NCBI RefSeq assembly: GCF_900186835.1
Contig: NZ_LT906448.1
Coordinates: forward strand, 1,533,501 to 1,597,500
Direction: 5' to 3'
Source: Pasteurella dagmatis
GTDB taxonomy: Bacteria > Pseudomonadota > Gammaproteobacteria > Enterobacterales > Pasteurellaceae
Length of the DNA stretch: 64,000 nt
Below the pieces are notes generated by a model, which was not told where the DNA came from, did not search any database, and worked only from the letters and a program-made list of their open reading frames with translations. The position numbers and the translations under genes were made by a program. This document shows, piece by piece, positions 47,508-57,726 of the stretch; position 1 is the first letter of the stretch; each line of letters begins with the position of its first letter.

Positions 47508-47898
47508 ATGAATGCATTAGAAAAGTTATTGATTGAAGAAATTTCACTTGCAGAACAAGAAAGAGCTGAATTTGAAGCAAAGATAAAGGGATTAAATCAG
47601 AAAATTTTAAACTATCGAGCTGCCCTGAACCACGCAAGGGATTCAGATTTTTCATTAAGTAAGAAATCCGCTTTCAGTCATCACCACGTCAATTAGTGGA
47701 GCATATTCTTAAAAAGCAACCTGAAAAATGGTTTCATACGAATGAAATTACTCTCCAAGCACTGAAATTCGATAATCAGTCTATTGATAACGGTGTGCCA
47801 CGTTTACATTTACAAACCTAAATCATCTTGTTAAACATTCATTGGTTGAGAAAAAGCTAGAAAGGAAAACGTGTTACTGGCGTTTAAAGGCAAGATAG
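47508..47898 (+). pseudogene. Broken small gene with two frameshifts
   Basis: Three consecutive reading frames encode what looks like one protein of about 130 residues. The first part starts MNALEKLLIEEISLAEQERA and is coiled-coil-like. After a shift near 47670 comes RQLVEHILKKQPEKWFHTNE. After a second shift near 47820 comes NHLVKHSLVEKKLERKTCYW, ending at TAG 47896-47898. The C-terminal part looks like a winged-helix DNA-binding fold (inference). I do not recognise the family. AAAGGTAAGAAAAA precedes the ATG. It lies just inside the left inverted repeat, so it belongs to the insert. Confidence 0.6.
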
Positions 47899-48082
47899 TT
47901 CCTTCAATTTCCATCGTATATCAGTAATTCTTGTAATATCCTCTACTACGCCTTATTAAGCCAATGCTTCGCACCAAGCACTGAAACAGTATGTTGTGGT
48001 TAAATGATTGGTTCGTACATATCACCTAATAAAAGATAAGTATTTCTCAACAGTAAAACCACTTATTACTATCAAACACTTT

Positions 48083-48113
48083 TATTCATTAGTAATGAAT
48101 AGTTTTATTTTTT
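48083..48113 (+). terminator. Terminator-like palindrome
   Basis: TATTCATTA (48083-48091) pairs with TAATGAATA (48093-48101) across a single G, followed by GTTTTATTTTTT. A one-base loop means the real hairpin must open a few pairs. Confidence 0.5.
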
Positions 48114-48355
48114 GGTATAGCAAAGAATATGATTTTATCGTTTACCCTAGTGTTGCCGACTTATAATGAAGCCAAGTGAACCTTACAATCGCTAAAAAAT
48201 TAAATCCACCCTGAAACAAAAAAGATGCCTTGATTCGCTTTGTGATGTATAGGCTCAAACAAGCCAACCAAGCAAACCGTCTGAGATAGAAGTTGATAGT
48301 ATGCTTTCTTCATTTTGCAAATTTTCAGATAAATGTGGTTGCTTGCAGATTGGAA

Positions 48356-48386
48356 ATGCCGTTTGAAAACCAAATTCAGACGGCAT
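48356..48386 (-). terminator. Inverted pair of Neisseria-type DNA uptake sequences after hsdM
   Basis: TTCAGACGGCAT (48375-48386) is the exact complement of the Neisseria 12-mer ATGCCGTCTGAA. ATGCCGTTTGAA (48356-48367) is the same sequence with one change and pairs with it over a seven-base loop with one G-U pair. Inverted DUS pairs of this type are a known terminator form in Neisseria. It lies 15 bases after the hsdM stop. Confidence 0.8.
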
Positions 48387-48401
48387 TCAAACCCCCTTTT
48401 A

Positions 48402-50015
48402 TCACGGCAAAAGCGGTAATCCCAATTCGCTTAAAAACGCATTATGTTTCGCTGTTGCCGCTTTGATTTTTTCGTCCAATGCCGTTAAGTTTTGGTGGTT
48501 GGCGGTCAAATCAATTTCGGGTTCTGCCACAACATTGCTGACATAACGGGCGATATTCAAATTGCCGCCGTTGTCTTCAATTTCCTGCATAGAAACCCGT
48601 CTGGCGTAGCCTTGTTCCTCTTTGCGGAATTGGTAGCAATCAACGATTTTATCAATATGCTCATCGGTTAAACGGTTTTGCCGTTTGCCTTTTTCAAAAT
48701 CATCAGCCGCGTTGATAAACAAGACATCATCATCTTTCTTGCATTTTTTCAACACCAAAACACACACAGGAATGCCTGTAGAATAAAACAGATTGGCAGG
48801 TAGCCCGATAATAGTGTCAATATGCCCGTCTTTCAGCAATTTTTTGCGGATTTTTTCTTCTGCACCGCTGCGGAACAATACGCCGTGCGGCAGGATAATC
48901 GCCATTGTGCCGTTATCGCTTAAAAAGTGGAAACCGTGCAGCAAAAAAGCGAAATCCGCTGCCGATTTTGGTGCAAGACCGTAATTTTTAAAACGAAAAT
49001 CGTTCGCCAACTCTTCTTTGGGCTCCCAGCGGTAGCTGAATGGAGGGTTGGCAATGACGGCATCAAATGTCAATTTTTTAGCAGGATTGGTTTCGTTCAA
49101 TATATCCCAATCATTAAGCAGGGAATCGCCATGATGGATCGAAAATTCCGTGTCTTTTACCCCGTGCAACAACATATTCATTCGTGCCAAGTTGTAAGTG
49201 GTGATGTTTTTTTCCTGCCCATAAATTTTGCCGATATGTCCGTTGTTTTGTGCCATTTGATGACGCACATTCAACAGCAAAGAACCTGAGCCACAGGCAA
49301 AATCCAGCACATTGTCCAGTTTTATCTTATTGCCGCTGGCGGGATTTTGGCTGTCCAGCGTAACAATACGGGATAAAACGGTAGAAACTTGTTGTGGCGT
49401 ATAAAACTCGCCTGCTTTTTTGCCTGAACCCGAAGCAAATTGGGCAATCAAATATTCGTAAGCATCGCCCAATGCGTCACTGTCGGTGGAAAATTCGCTG
49501 ATGCCCTCGGCAATGCATTTCACGATTTCAACTAATCTGTCGTTACGCTTATCATAGTTTTTTCCCAGTTTTTCCGAGTTGAGATTGATTTCGGAAAACA
49601 ATCCGCCAAAAGTGCTTTCAAAAGATTCGTTTTCAATATATTTAAAGCCTTGCTGCAAAGTATTGAGCAGTTGATCGCTTTGAATTCGTGCCAATTCGGC
49701 AACGCTGCCCCATAAAAATTCGGGTTTAATCACATAATGTACCTTGCGGCGCATCTGTTTTTCAAAATCGGCGACAAAATCGGCGTTTTCGCCATACCAC
49801 ACCGAAAGCGGCGTGCGTCTGTCGTCATCCGCCAACTGCGGATAATCTTTGCCCAGCTCTTTTTGGGCGGCTAGCTCGTAGTTATCGGACAGATAACGTA
49901 AAAATAAAAACGACAGCATATAATCGCGGAAATCGTCGGCATTCATCGCACCGCGGAGCTGGTCGGCAATCGCCCACAGGGTTTTGCCTAACTGGTTGAG
50001 TTGTTCTTGGGTCAT
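48402..50015 (-). CDS. hsdM: Type I DNA methyltransferase subunit HsdM
   Basis: A 537-residue N6-adenine methyltransferase subunit. AGEFYTPQQV (201-210, motif X region), the SAM-binding motif FACGSGSLLL (239-248) and catalytic motif IV NPPF (323-326) are present. The helical N-terminal domain starts MTQEQLNQLGKTLWAIADQL. It pairs with HsdS to modify host DNA. It is the last gene of the operon; its ATG overlaps the prrC stop (ATGA). Codon use is richer in G+C than in neighbouring Haemophilus genes. Confidence 0.96.
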   Translation of the reverse strand: MTQEQLNQLGKTLWAIADQLRGAMNADDFRDYMLSFLFLRYLSDNYELAAQKELGKDYPQLADDDRRTPLSVWYGENADFVADFEKQMRRKVHYVIKPEFLWGSVAELARIQSDQLLNTLQQGFKYIENESFESTFGGLFSEINLNSEKLGKNYDKRNDRLVEIVKCIAEGISEFSTDSDALGDAYEYLIAQFASGSGKKAGEFYTPQQVSTVLSRIVTLDSQNPASGNKIKLDNVLDFACGSGSLLLNVRHQMAQNNGHIGKIYGQEKNITTYNLARMNMLLHGVKDTEFSIHHGDSLLNDWDILNETNPAKKLTFDAVIANPPFSYRWEPKEELANDFRFKNYGLAPKSAADFAFLLHGFHFLSDNGTMAIILPHGVLFRSGAEEKIRKKLLKDGHIDTIIGLPANLFYSTGIPVCVLVLKKCKKDDDVLFINAADDFEKGKRQNRLTDEHIDKIVDCYQFRKEEQGYARRVSMQEIEDNGGNLNIARYVSNVVAEPEIDLTANHQNLTALDEKIKAATAKHNAFLSELGLPLLP

Positions 50016-51169
50016 GAGTGTGTTTCTCTAAATGAATCAGGCGTTAAATCTGAATGAAACGGATAAGTTTCCAACAAAGTTTTTAAAACGGTTTTAAATT
50101 TTTCTTTATTGTCAGGCAGCATTTCTTTGGGTTCAAAAACAGAATAACCGCCGTGATTTAATACAGGAATCAGGCGTTCGTAAAATTCGGCATCTTCAAG
50201 CTGAATACATTTTTTAAAACCTGCCAAACCGTGAAAATTTGCCGTTTTCTCCATAATATTCCGCAAAATGTTGAAATGATACGGATATATCGGCTCATCT
50301 TTATCCAATGTATCTTTTAATATTTTCAGCATCGCAACGTGATACAGGCTGGCCGTATCGCCTTCCAGTTTGAGGAAAGCGTATTGGTCGGAATCGTTTT
50401 TGGACAATAAATATTTGGGTGCTTTATTCAACTCGTTACACAGCACATTGAAAAATAAACCATGATGGGTAGAAATAATGAACCGAATATCTTGTCCTAC
50501 TTTGTAATCTTCTGTTTTATAACTTTTCAGCATTATTGCCAAATTGTGTGCGACAGACACCGCATAATTATCGTCCAGCGATGAAATCGGGTCGTCAATA
50601 TAAACATATTTGACCCATTCATAAGGCGAACCTTCTTGTTTGTCCAAACTCAATTGCAAGATTGCCAAGAAAAAGCACCAAATAAATATATGCTCTTCGC
50701 CTCGGGAAACCTTGATATTGTCATCAGAATTTTCAGGGCGGAAAAAGGCAACTTCCCAACGTTCTATTTGTTCTTGATTCCCTTTTTTGCAGTTTTCTTT
50801 GCTAATCCGAAAATCAAAATCCACATATTTTTGCAGCAACGGACGGATTCGGGTATCCAGTTCCAATTCCCACATACCGGCAAAAAAGCGGGACGAATCG
50901 TTTAACACCAATACACGATCGGTATCGTTTTCCAAATCATTGTCCCAAAAGAACAAATCCTCGGTAAACGCATTAAAATACAGCGTATCCCGCTGCTCAT
51001 CTTGTTTGCCAATATCTTTAAATGCCATTGATAAGCGAGTCTTGCCCGTACCGTTATGGGCAAAAATCAACTGGCATTTGGATTGTTGGTTTCTCAGGCG
51101 TCTTGCCAAATCATTTAAATCGACCAAATCCTTAAACGGATCGTCTTTGGGTGCGTTATTCTTAGCCAT
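50012..51169 (-). CDS. prrC: PrrC-like tRNA anticodon nuclease (ABC-ATPase type)
   Basis: Toxin-like RNase kept inactive by its partner restriction enzyme in known systems. The N-terminal ABC-type ATPase has Walker A HNGTGKTRLS, signature VSRGEE, Walker B YVYIDDPISSLDD and H-loop STHHG. The C-terminal part contains RNIME (R-x3-E) and, 36 residues after that Arg, the His of NHGG. This matches the spacing of the E. coli PrrC catalytic triad R320/E324/H356, so nuclease activity is likely retained. The usual target is tRNA-Lys. I chose the ATG at 51169 (385 aa); a GTG at 51208 would add 13 residues but sits inside an uptake-type sequence. The gene lies between hsdS and hsdM and overlaps hsdM by 4 bases. 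In E. coli prrC lies between hsdS and hsdR. Confidence 0.88.
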   Translation of the reverse strand: MAKNNAPKDDPFKDLVDLNDLARRLRNQQSKCQLIFAHNGTGKTRLSMAFKDIGKQDEQRDTLYFNAFTEDLFFWDNDLENDTDRVLVLNDSSRFFAGMWELELDTRIRPLLQKYVDFDFRISKENCKKGNQEQIERWEVAFFRPENSDDNIKVSRGEEHIFIWCFFLAILQLSLDKQEGSPYEWVKYVYIDDPISSLDDNYAVSVAHNLAIMLKSYKTEDYKVGQDIRFIISTHHGLFFNVLCNELNKAPKYLLSKNDSDQYAFLKLEGDTASLYHVAMLKILKDTLDKDEPIYPYHFNILRNIMEKTANFHGLAGFKKCIQLEDAEFYERLIPVLNHGGYSVFEPKEMLPDNKEKFKTVLKTLLETYPFHSDLTPDSFRETHS

Positions 51170-51206
51170 AGTTATTTTTATTTTTGCAAAATTTTGTTGA
51201 AATTCC

Positions 51207-51215
51207 ACCGCTTGT
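51207..51215 (-). other. Actinobacillus-type uptake signal (ACAAGCGGT)
   Basis: ACCGCTTGT on the plus strand, in the hsdS-prrC junction, embedded in the AT-rich context TTTTTGCAAAATTTTG that often accompanies this USS type. This is the Apl-type USS core, not the Haemophilus influenzae type. Confidence 0.7.
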
Positions 51216-52548
<1,333 letters not shown>

Positions 52549-52612
52549 TAATTCTACTCTTTAAATTTGTTTGATTCTAAAAATAACACAAGCCCTTATT
52601 TCGAGAAAAGCC

Positions 52613-55573
52613 TTATTCATAGGCTTTCAATCCTGAAATTTCTTTGCCTTTTGCCATATTTTTAAGCAACGGTACAAGGTCTTCCATTAGTGCCAATTCT
52701 TTGATGCGGCGGTCTTTCCAGCCAAGCTCCAAAGGCTCGAGCAGGTCGGTGAGTTTTTCACCGTCAAAAATCATTCGGTTCAGAATCTCGGCAACAAAAT
52801 CAGACAGTGCTTCACCTGCGATGCCGTGCTTTTCTGAAAGTGCGGCCAGTTTTTCATTGTTTTTTGCCTGTCTGAATGCCTGATAACCTGCTTTGACTTC
52901 TTTTTCATTCAGGGCTTCGCCTGCTTTCAGGCTGTCGATATAGGCGATGATGTCGTCTTTTTCTTCCATTAAATCGCTGCTGGCGGCAATCAATTCAACC
53001 AGTTGGGTACGGCTCATTTGCTGTTTTTTCGGCTTGCTGCTGTTTTCGGCAATCAGCTTCATAATGTAGTCGTAATCAATAATCGCGGAGGAGAACAGTA
53101 CAAATTCAAAATCCAGTTGTGCTAATTCAGGGGTAAGCGGTGATTTTTCTTGTACTATTTGCGATTTGATTTTTTGTGCCATATCCAAATACACGCCTTT
53201 GAAAGCGCGCTGGGCATCGTTCGGTAAAACGGCTTCAATGGTTTGCTGTTGTTTTTCGCTTAAATCGGTGTATTGCCCCAATTGTGTTTTGAAGCGTTGT
53301 ACTTCTTTAAACAGGTTGATAAAACCTGCCCGTGCTGTATCACCTTTGAGATTGTAGGCTTCAGATGGTTCGCAAGCTAATCCTTGCGAAGACATAAAAT
53401 CTTGCAATTGTGTCATCGCATTTTGTAGTTTAGTTATTACGATTTCGGCAGGATCGACAATCCAGATTTCTTTGGCACGGTCTTGGTCTTGCCCCGAAAA
53501 GCGTTTGATGGCTTCGTCCACTTGCTCTTGCTGCCCACGAAAGTCCAAAATATTGCCGTAGGGTTTTGCCGCATTCAAAACGCGGTTGGTGCGGGAGAAT
53601 GCCTGAATCAAGCCGTGATATTTCAGGTTTTTATCCACATACAGCGTGTTTAGGTATTTGCTGTCAAAGCCTGTTAAAAGCATATCCACCACAATTGTGA
53701 TGTCAATTTTGTCTTGGTGGGGATAGTCTTTGTCAGGGTATTGGTGGTCTTTAATCCGTTTTTGAACATCCTGATAATACAGGTCGAATTCGCCGATACT
53801 GTGGTTGGTGCTGTATTGGCGGTTGTAGTCGTCGATAATGGATTTTAATGCGGCTTTTTTGCCATTTGGATCATTTTTGTTGTCCTGCTCTTCTTGCGGT
53901 AAATCCGCTTGAATTTGGACAATGTCTTTATTGCCTTCGGCTGGTGGAGAGAAAACGCAGGCGATATTAAGCGGCACGAAATCGGGATTTTCCGCCTGCC
54001 GTTTTTCTTGTGTTTCTTTAAACAAACGCTGATATTCCACCGCATCATTGATGGAGGCGGTGGCGAAAACAGCATTAAAACGCCGATGGTCTGTGGCTGC
54101 ATCGTGTTTGCTTAAAATGGAATCTACAATCGCCTGCTTGGTTACGGGGTGATTTGCAGATACGCCTGCATTGCCTTCGGCTTTGTAATAATCAATGTGG
54201 AATTTCAATACATTGCCGTCATCAATGGCGTTGGTAATGGTATAGGCATGAAGCTGTTTTTCAAAAATATCTTCTGTGGTTTGATAAGAAGCGTCTGTGC
54301 CGTCAATGCGTTTGTAGCTGGCGTTTTCTTCAAAAATAGGCGTTCCCGTAAAGCCGAACAGTTGGACATTGGGGAAAAAGTTTTTAATCGCTTGATGGTT
54401 TTCGCCGAATTGGCTGCGGTGGCATTCGTCAAAAATAAAGACCATGCGTTTGTTTTTCAGGCTGCCTAATTGTGAGCGGTACACCCCGTTTTCTTTGAGT
54501 GCCAAGCCTAATTTTTGAATGGTGGTTACAATGACTTTATCCGCATAGTCGTCGGACAACAGGCGGTTTACCAAAGTATGAGTATGGGTGTTTTCTTCTA
54601 CGCAGCCTTGCTGGAAGCGGTTGAATTCTTCTCTGGTTTGGCGGTCAAGATCTTTTCTGTCCACCACAAACAGGCATTTGTCAATATCGGGATTGTCTTT
54701 GAGCAAAGTAGAGGCTTTAAACGAAGTCAGTGTTTTGCCCGAGCCTGTGGTATGCCAGATATAGCCGTTGCCGCGGTTTTCGTGAATACAGTCCACAATC
54801 GCTTTGACCGCATAAATCTGATACGGGCGCATCATTAACAGTTTCTGTTCGCTTGCCACCAGCACCATATAGCGGCTAATCATTCTGCCCAAAGTACATT
54901 TTTCCAAAAATTTATCGGCAAAATCATTTAAATGGTTGATTTTTCGGTTAGCTTCGTCAGCAAAATGGTACACGGGCAAAAAACGTTCATCGGCGGCAAA
55001 GGCAAAATGCTTGTTTTGATTGTTGGCAAAATAGTAGGTGCTGCTTTCGTTGCTGACGATAAAAAGCTGTATAAAACACAGCAGGCTGTTGCCATAGCCG
55101 TTGCCTGTGTCGTTTTTGTATTCGATGATTTGCTCGATGGCTTTTTTGGGCGGAATTTGCAGGGTTTTGAGTTCAACCTGCACCACGGGAATGCCGTTAA
55201 TCAGCAAAATCACGTCATAACGGTGATGGCTGTTTTCAGTATTGATGCGCAGTTGGCTGATGACTTCGTAATCGTTTTTACACCAGTCTTTGATATTGAC
55301 CAGCGTGTAATTAAGTGGCGTATCGTCTTCGCGGATAAAGGTGTTGGTTTCGCGTAGAATTTTGGCGGCGGCAAACACATCGGGGGTGATGATTTCCAGT
55401 TTCAAACGTTCAAATTCACTGTAGGTTAAACGAACACGGTTGAGCTTCTCAAATTTCTCGCGGAAATTCTTTTCCAAGGTCTCTTTGTCATGAATATCAT
55501 CGCGGTAGGTGTATTTCAAATCGATCAGTTTTTGGATGAATTTTTGTTCTATCGCAGCTTCGGTATAGTTCAT
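52613..55573 (-). CDS. hsdR: Type I restriction endonuclease subunit HsdR
   Basis: A 986-residue motor and nuclease subunit. The PD-(D/E)xK nuclease shows D120, E134-x-K136 (VELK) and Q148-xxx-Y152. The superfamily 2 translocase has TTGSGKT (275-281), DECH (382-385) and FTGTPIF. The C-terminal helical part binds the methylase. It translocates unmodified DNA and cuts at a distance. It is the first gene of the operon, with an extended -10 promoter candidate upstream. All catalytic motifs are present, so it appears intact. Confidence 0.96.
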   Translation of the reverse strand: MNYTEAAIEQKFIQKLIDLKYTYRDDIHDKETLEKNFREKFEKLNRVRLTYSEFERLKLEIITPDVFAAAKILRETNTFIREDDTPLNYTLVNIKDWCKNDYEVISQLRINTENSHHRYDVILLINGIPVVQVELKTLQIPPKKAIEQIIEYKNDTGNGYGNSLLCFIQLFIVSNESSTYYFANNQNKHFAFAADERFLPVYHFADEANRKINHLNDFADKFLEKCTLGRMISRYMVLVASEQKLLMMRPYQIYAVKAIVDCIHENRGNGYIWHTTGSGKTLTSFKASTLLKDNPDIDKCLFVVDRKDLDRQTREEFNRFQQGCVEENTHTHTLVNRLLSDDYADKVIVTTIQKLGLALKENGVYRSQLGSLKNKRMVFIFDECHRSQFGENHQAIKNFFPNVQLFGFTGTPIFEENASYKRIDGTDASYQTTEDIFEKQLHAYTITNAIDDGNVLKFHIDYYKAEGNAGVSANHPVTKQAIVDSILSKHDAATDHRRFNAVFATASINDAVEYQRLFKETQEKRQAENPDFVPLNIACVFSPPAEGNKDIVQIQADLPQEEQDNKNDPNGKKAALKSIIDDYNRQYSTNHSIGEFDLYYQDVQKRIKDHQYPDKDYPHQDKIDITIVVDMLLTGFDSKYLNTLYVDKNLKYHGLIQAFSRTNRVLNAAKPYGNILDFRGQQEQVDEAIKRFSGQDQDRAKEIWIVDPAEIVITKLQNAMTQLQDFMSSQGLACEPSEAYNLKGDTARAGFINLFKEVQRFKTQLGQYTDLSEKQQQTIEAVLPNDAQRAFKGVYLDMAQKIKSQIVQEKSPLTPELAQLDFEFVLFSSAIIDYDYIMKLIAENSSKPKKQQMSRTQLVELIAASSDLMEEKDDIIAYIDSLKAGEALNEKEVKAGYQAFRQAKNNEKLAALSEKHGIAGEALSDFVAEILNRMIFDGEKLTDLLEPLELGWKDRRIKELALMEDLVPLLKNMAKGKEISGLKAYE

Positions 55574-55606
55574 AATGTAAATGTAAGGTTAAGAAATATT
55601 TCGATA

Positions 55607-55615
55607 ATTTTAGCA
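55607..55615 (-). promoter_or_regulatory. Candidate extended -10 promoter of the hsd operon
   Basis: On the minus strand TGCTAAAAT lies 34 bases before the hsdR ATG: TAAAAT (complement of 55607-55612) with the TG extension. No clear -35. Confidence 0.4.
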
Positions 55616-55656
55616 TAAATCCAATGGGCTAATATAGAAGCAGAAAAATATTCAAT

Positions 55657-55686
55657 ACTGTCTGAAAAACTTTTCAGATAGCATTT
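55657..55686. repeat. Hairpin resembling a decayed DUS pair
   Basis: TCTGAAAA (55661-55668) pairs with TTTTCAGA (55671-55678); flanking bases resemble degenerate copies of GTCTGAA and TTCAGACGGCAT. It lies upstream of hsdR. Confidence 0.4.
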
Positions 55687-55720
55687 GCTTTATAAGTAAT
55701 CGTAAATTCACAACATTTAC

Positions 55721-55730
55721 GACCGCTTGT
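55721..55730 (-). other. Actinobacillus-type uptake signal (ACAAGCGGTC)
   Basis: GACCGCTTGT on the plus strand, a perfect 10-base match to the Apl-type USS core, beside the end of a gene fragment on the minus strand. Confidence 0.75.
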
Positions 55731-55733
55731 ATT

Positions 55734-55862
55734 TTAAAATCGACTCAAGTCCAATCCTCCTGCCGTTTTTTCATTGGCTTTGAAATAAGCTAGGTGAGTT
55801 TCGATTTGTTCGAGGTAACTCACGATATTTGGATAATCCGCTTTGTTCACATAGTTTAAACC
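55734..55862 (-). pseudogene. C-terminal fragment of an unknown gene
   Basis: An open frame of 42 codons with no start, reading NYVNKADYPNIVSYLEQIET then HLAYFKANEKTAGG and ending LDLSRF before TAA. It reads like a real protein end, not random DNA, but I cannot name the family. Upstream sequence is interrupted by stops, so the gene is truncated. Confidence 0.45.
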
Positions 55863-56066
55863 TCATTGTAGTGGGAAACTTAACGCAAAATCTGAGCCCG
55901 TGAGCTGTTCGCTCACGATCTAAATTTTACCTTCCAGCGATTGTTCTACATGATTGAAATATAAACCGACTTGCGCAAGGGGGTATTGTGCAAAGTCACC
56001 TAAATCGCCTTTCTTCGACACTAGCGCCAGTAAGTTTACCGACAACATAGAAACTGAAATAGCTAA
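55863..56066. other. Degenerate region at the right end of the insert
   Basis: Includes a perfect hairpin CGTGAGC-TGTTC-GCTCACG (55899-55917). On the minus strand a short frame reads SKKGDLGDFAQYPLAQVGLY and ends EGKI; it may be another gene fragment. No intact gene. Confidence 0.5.
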
Positions 56067-56420
56067 CCAATACCTTCAGACTTCTTCACTTTCTATGGGG
56101 CGTATGAAATTGCGGATAATCAAGTTGTACTTGCCGTGTTCAGAATTAACCTTGATGAATCAGAGAGCGATGAAAGTCCAAACATCGCTGATGTTGAAGT
56201 GAGCTTTGCAGAAAGTGAACGTAATCTACAATGTCCTGCACGCATTAGAAAACACCTTACACAAGCCGATTTTGTCGCAAGAGCAAATATCGCTTATCCG
56301 CCAGTAATGGAAGACTTGTTGTGGGAAAAGGATTCTATCAATAAAAAATCACCTAAAAAGACCATTTCTACTGAAAAAGCAAATCCTAGTTGGGATTTTG
56401 ATGACGACGTTGAATTTTAA
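56067..56420 (+). pseudogene. C-terminal part of an unknown gene with acidic tail
   Basis: A 117-codon open frame with no convincing start, reading FFTFYGAYEIADNQVVLAVF, then an Asp/Glu/Ser stretch, and ending NPSWDFDDDVEF. The acidic tail resembles tips such as the SSB C-terminus (DDDIPF), which bind DNA-processing partners, but the body is not an OB-fold SSB that I recognise. The 5' part is missing. It lies inside the insert just before the right inverted repeat. Confidence 0.45.
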
Positions 56421-56448
56421 GTGATCGATTCAATATTCTTTAAATTAC

Positions 56449-56488
56449 AAAGCCTTGAACTTATCATTAAGCTAAAGGCTTTCTTTTT
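56449..56488 (+). terminator. Terminator of the gene fragment
   Basis: AAAGCCTT (56449-56456) pairs with AAGGCTTT (56475-56482) over an 18-base loop, followed by CTTTTT. Confidence 0.65.
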
Positions 56489-56513
56489 GGCGGTCAATTG
56501 TTCAAGTTTTGGT

Positions 56514-56538
56514 TTTGTGCAACTGCTACATAATACCG
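56514..56538 (-). repeat. Right terminal inverted repeat
   Basis: Twenty-five bases whose complement begins CGGTATTATGTAGCAGTTGC; 24 of 25 identical to the left end (47421-47445). Confidence 0.85.
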
Positions 56539-56546
56539 GGTAATCC
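56539..56546 (+). repeat. Right target-site duplication (GGTAATCC)
   Basis: Identical to 47413-47420, immediately outside the right inverted repeat. Confidence 0.8.
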
Positions 56547-56584
56547 CTAAAAGTGCGGTCAATTTAGCCGCACTTTTCTTTTTA
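56547..56584 (+). terminator. Uptake-signal terminator, originally that of serA
   Basis: AAAAGTGCGG (56549-56558) pairs with CCGCACTTTT (56568-56577), followed by CTTTTT. Removing the insert and one duplication would place it about 20 bases after the serA stop, the normal distance for a Haemophilus gene end. Confidence 0.85.
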
Positions 56585-56604
56585 ATTAGCGAGATATAGC
56601 CTTT

Positions 56605-56633
56605 TCTAATATCCTCTTTTCTTATGCTATAAT
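56605..56633 (+). promoter_or_regulatory. Candidate mltG promoter with extended -10
   Basis: TGCTATAAT at 56625-56633 is a consensus -10 with TG extension, 45 bases before the mltG ATG. The -35 is weak. Confidence 0.55.
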
Positions 56634-56678
56634 CAGGCCAACTTGTATTTTTAATTTGTTCAAATTCCTTTTGTCTTT

Positions 56679-57725
56679 ATGAAAAAATTGCTTACTTTAT
56701 TGTTATTGCTTGTGTTTCTTGCTGCTGTTGCACTCTTTTTTGGTTATCAACATCTACAAGGATTTACTAGCCAACCAGTCAATGTCAAACCTAATCAGCT
56801 GTTAACGATTGAACGTGGCACAACTGGCAATAAATTAGCAAAGTTATTAGAACAGGAACAATTAATCAATGATGCTACCCTGCTGCCTTATTTGCTCAAG
56901 CTGAATCCACAATTAAATAAAATTAAAGCTGGTACTTATTCCCTCAATAACATCAAAACAATGGGGGATTTGTTGAATGTAGTTAACGAAGGAAAAGAAG
57001 TGCAATTAACTATTCAATTTATTGAAGGAGATACGTTTAGCACATGGCGAAAAGTTTGGGAAAATGCACCGCACTTAACTCAAACGCTGAAAGGCAAAAG
57101 TGAAGCAGAAATTTTTGCATTACTTGATTTACCCAACAATGTTAAAGCTATTCAAGAATGGAAAAAAGTGGAGGGTTGGCTTGCACCAGATACTTATCAT
57201 TACACGCCGAATTCTACCGATCTTGCCTTGTTAAAACGTGCCGCAGAACGTACTAAAAAAACATTAACTCAAGCTTGGGAAAAACGGGATAAAGATCTTC
57301 CGTTAAATAATCAATATGAAATGTTGATCTTAGCTTCAATTGTAGAAAAAGAAACTGCGATTGAATCGGAACGCAAACGTGTTGCTTCAGTTTTTATCAA
57401 TCGTCTCAATAAAAAAATGAAATTACAAACTGACCCAACAGTGATTTACGGAATGGGCGACAGTTATAAAGGCAACATTCGTAAAAAAGATTTAGAAACA
57501 CCAACCGCATATAACACCTATGTAATTGATGGTTTACCACCAACCCCGATTGCAATGCCAAGTGAAAGTGCTATTTTTGCGGTCGCTAACCCAGAAAAAA
57601 CCGACTATCTTTACTTTGTAGCTGATGGCACTGGTGGACATAAATTTAGCAAAACACTTGCAGAACATAATCGTGCAGTACAGGAATATTTGCGTTGGTA
57701 TCGCAGTCAACAAAATGGAAAATAA
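56679..57725 (+). CDS. mltG: Endolytic murein transglycosylase MltG (YceG)
   Basis: A 348-residue inner-membrane protein with one N-terminal membrane segment (residues 4-23) and a periplasmic YceG domain. The catalytic glutamate is in [27 protein letters not shown] and [13 protein letters not shown] follow. It cleaves nascent glycan strands and is thought to end their elongation. It begins the mltG-tmk-holB-tatD operon common in gammaproteobacteria. Confidence 0.95.
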   Translation: MKKLLTLLLLLVFLAAVALFFGYQHLQGFTSQPVNVKPNQLLTIERGTTGNKLAKLLEQEQLINDATLLPYLLKLNPQLNKIKAGTYSLNNIKTMGDLLNVVNEGKEVQLTIQFIEGDTFSTWRKVWENAPHLTQTLKGKSEAEIFALLDLPNNVKAIQEWKKVEGWLAPDTYHYTPNSTDLALLKRAAERTKKTLTQAWEKRDKDLPLNNQYEMLILASIVEKETAIESERKRVASVFINRLNKKMKLQTDPTVIYGMGDSYKGNIRKKDLETPTAYNTYVIDGLPPTPIAMPSESAIFAVANPEKTDYLYFVADGTGGHKFSKTLAEHNRAVQEYLRWYRSQQNGK

Positions 57726-57726
57726 T

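Larger units (their letters stand above)
47899..48401. other. Non-coding debris inside the insert
   Basis: About 500 bases with no readable gene. It contains a perfect 9-bp palindrome with T-run (48083-48113) and, at its right end, the paired Neisseria-type uptake sequences after hsdM. Confidence 0.7.

Noticed and set aside
52838..52846. Haemophilus uptake signal inside hsdR
   Set aside because: AAGTGCGGC is only 8 of 9; likely chance in GC-richer coding DNA.
54149..54838. Plus-strand open frames opposite hsdR
   Set aside because: They lie entirely within an intact hsdR with all motifs and have no ribosome sites; antisense shadows.
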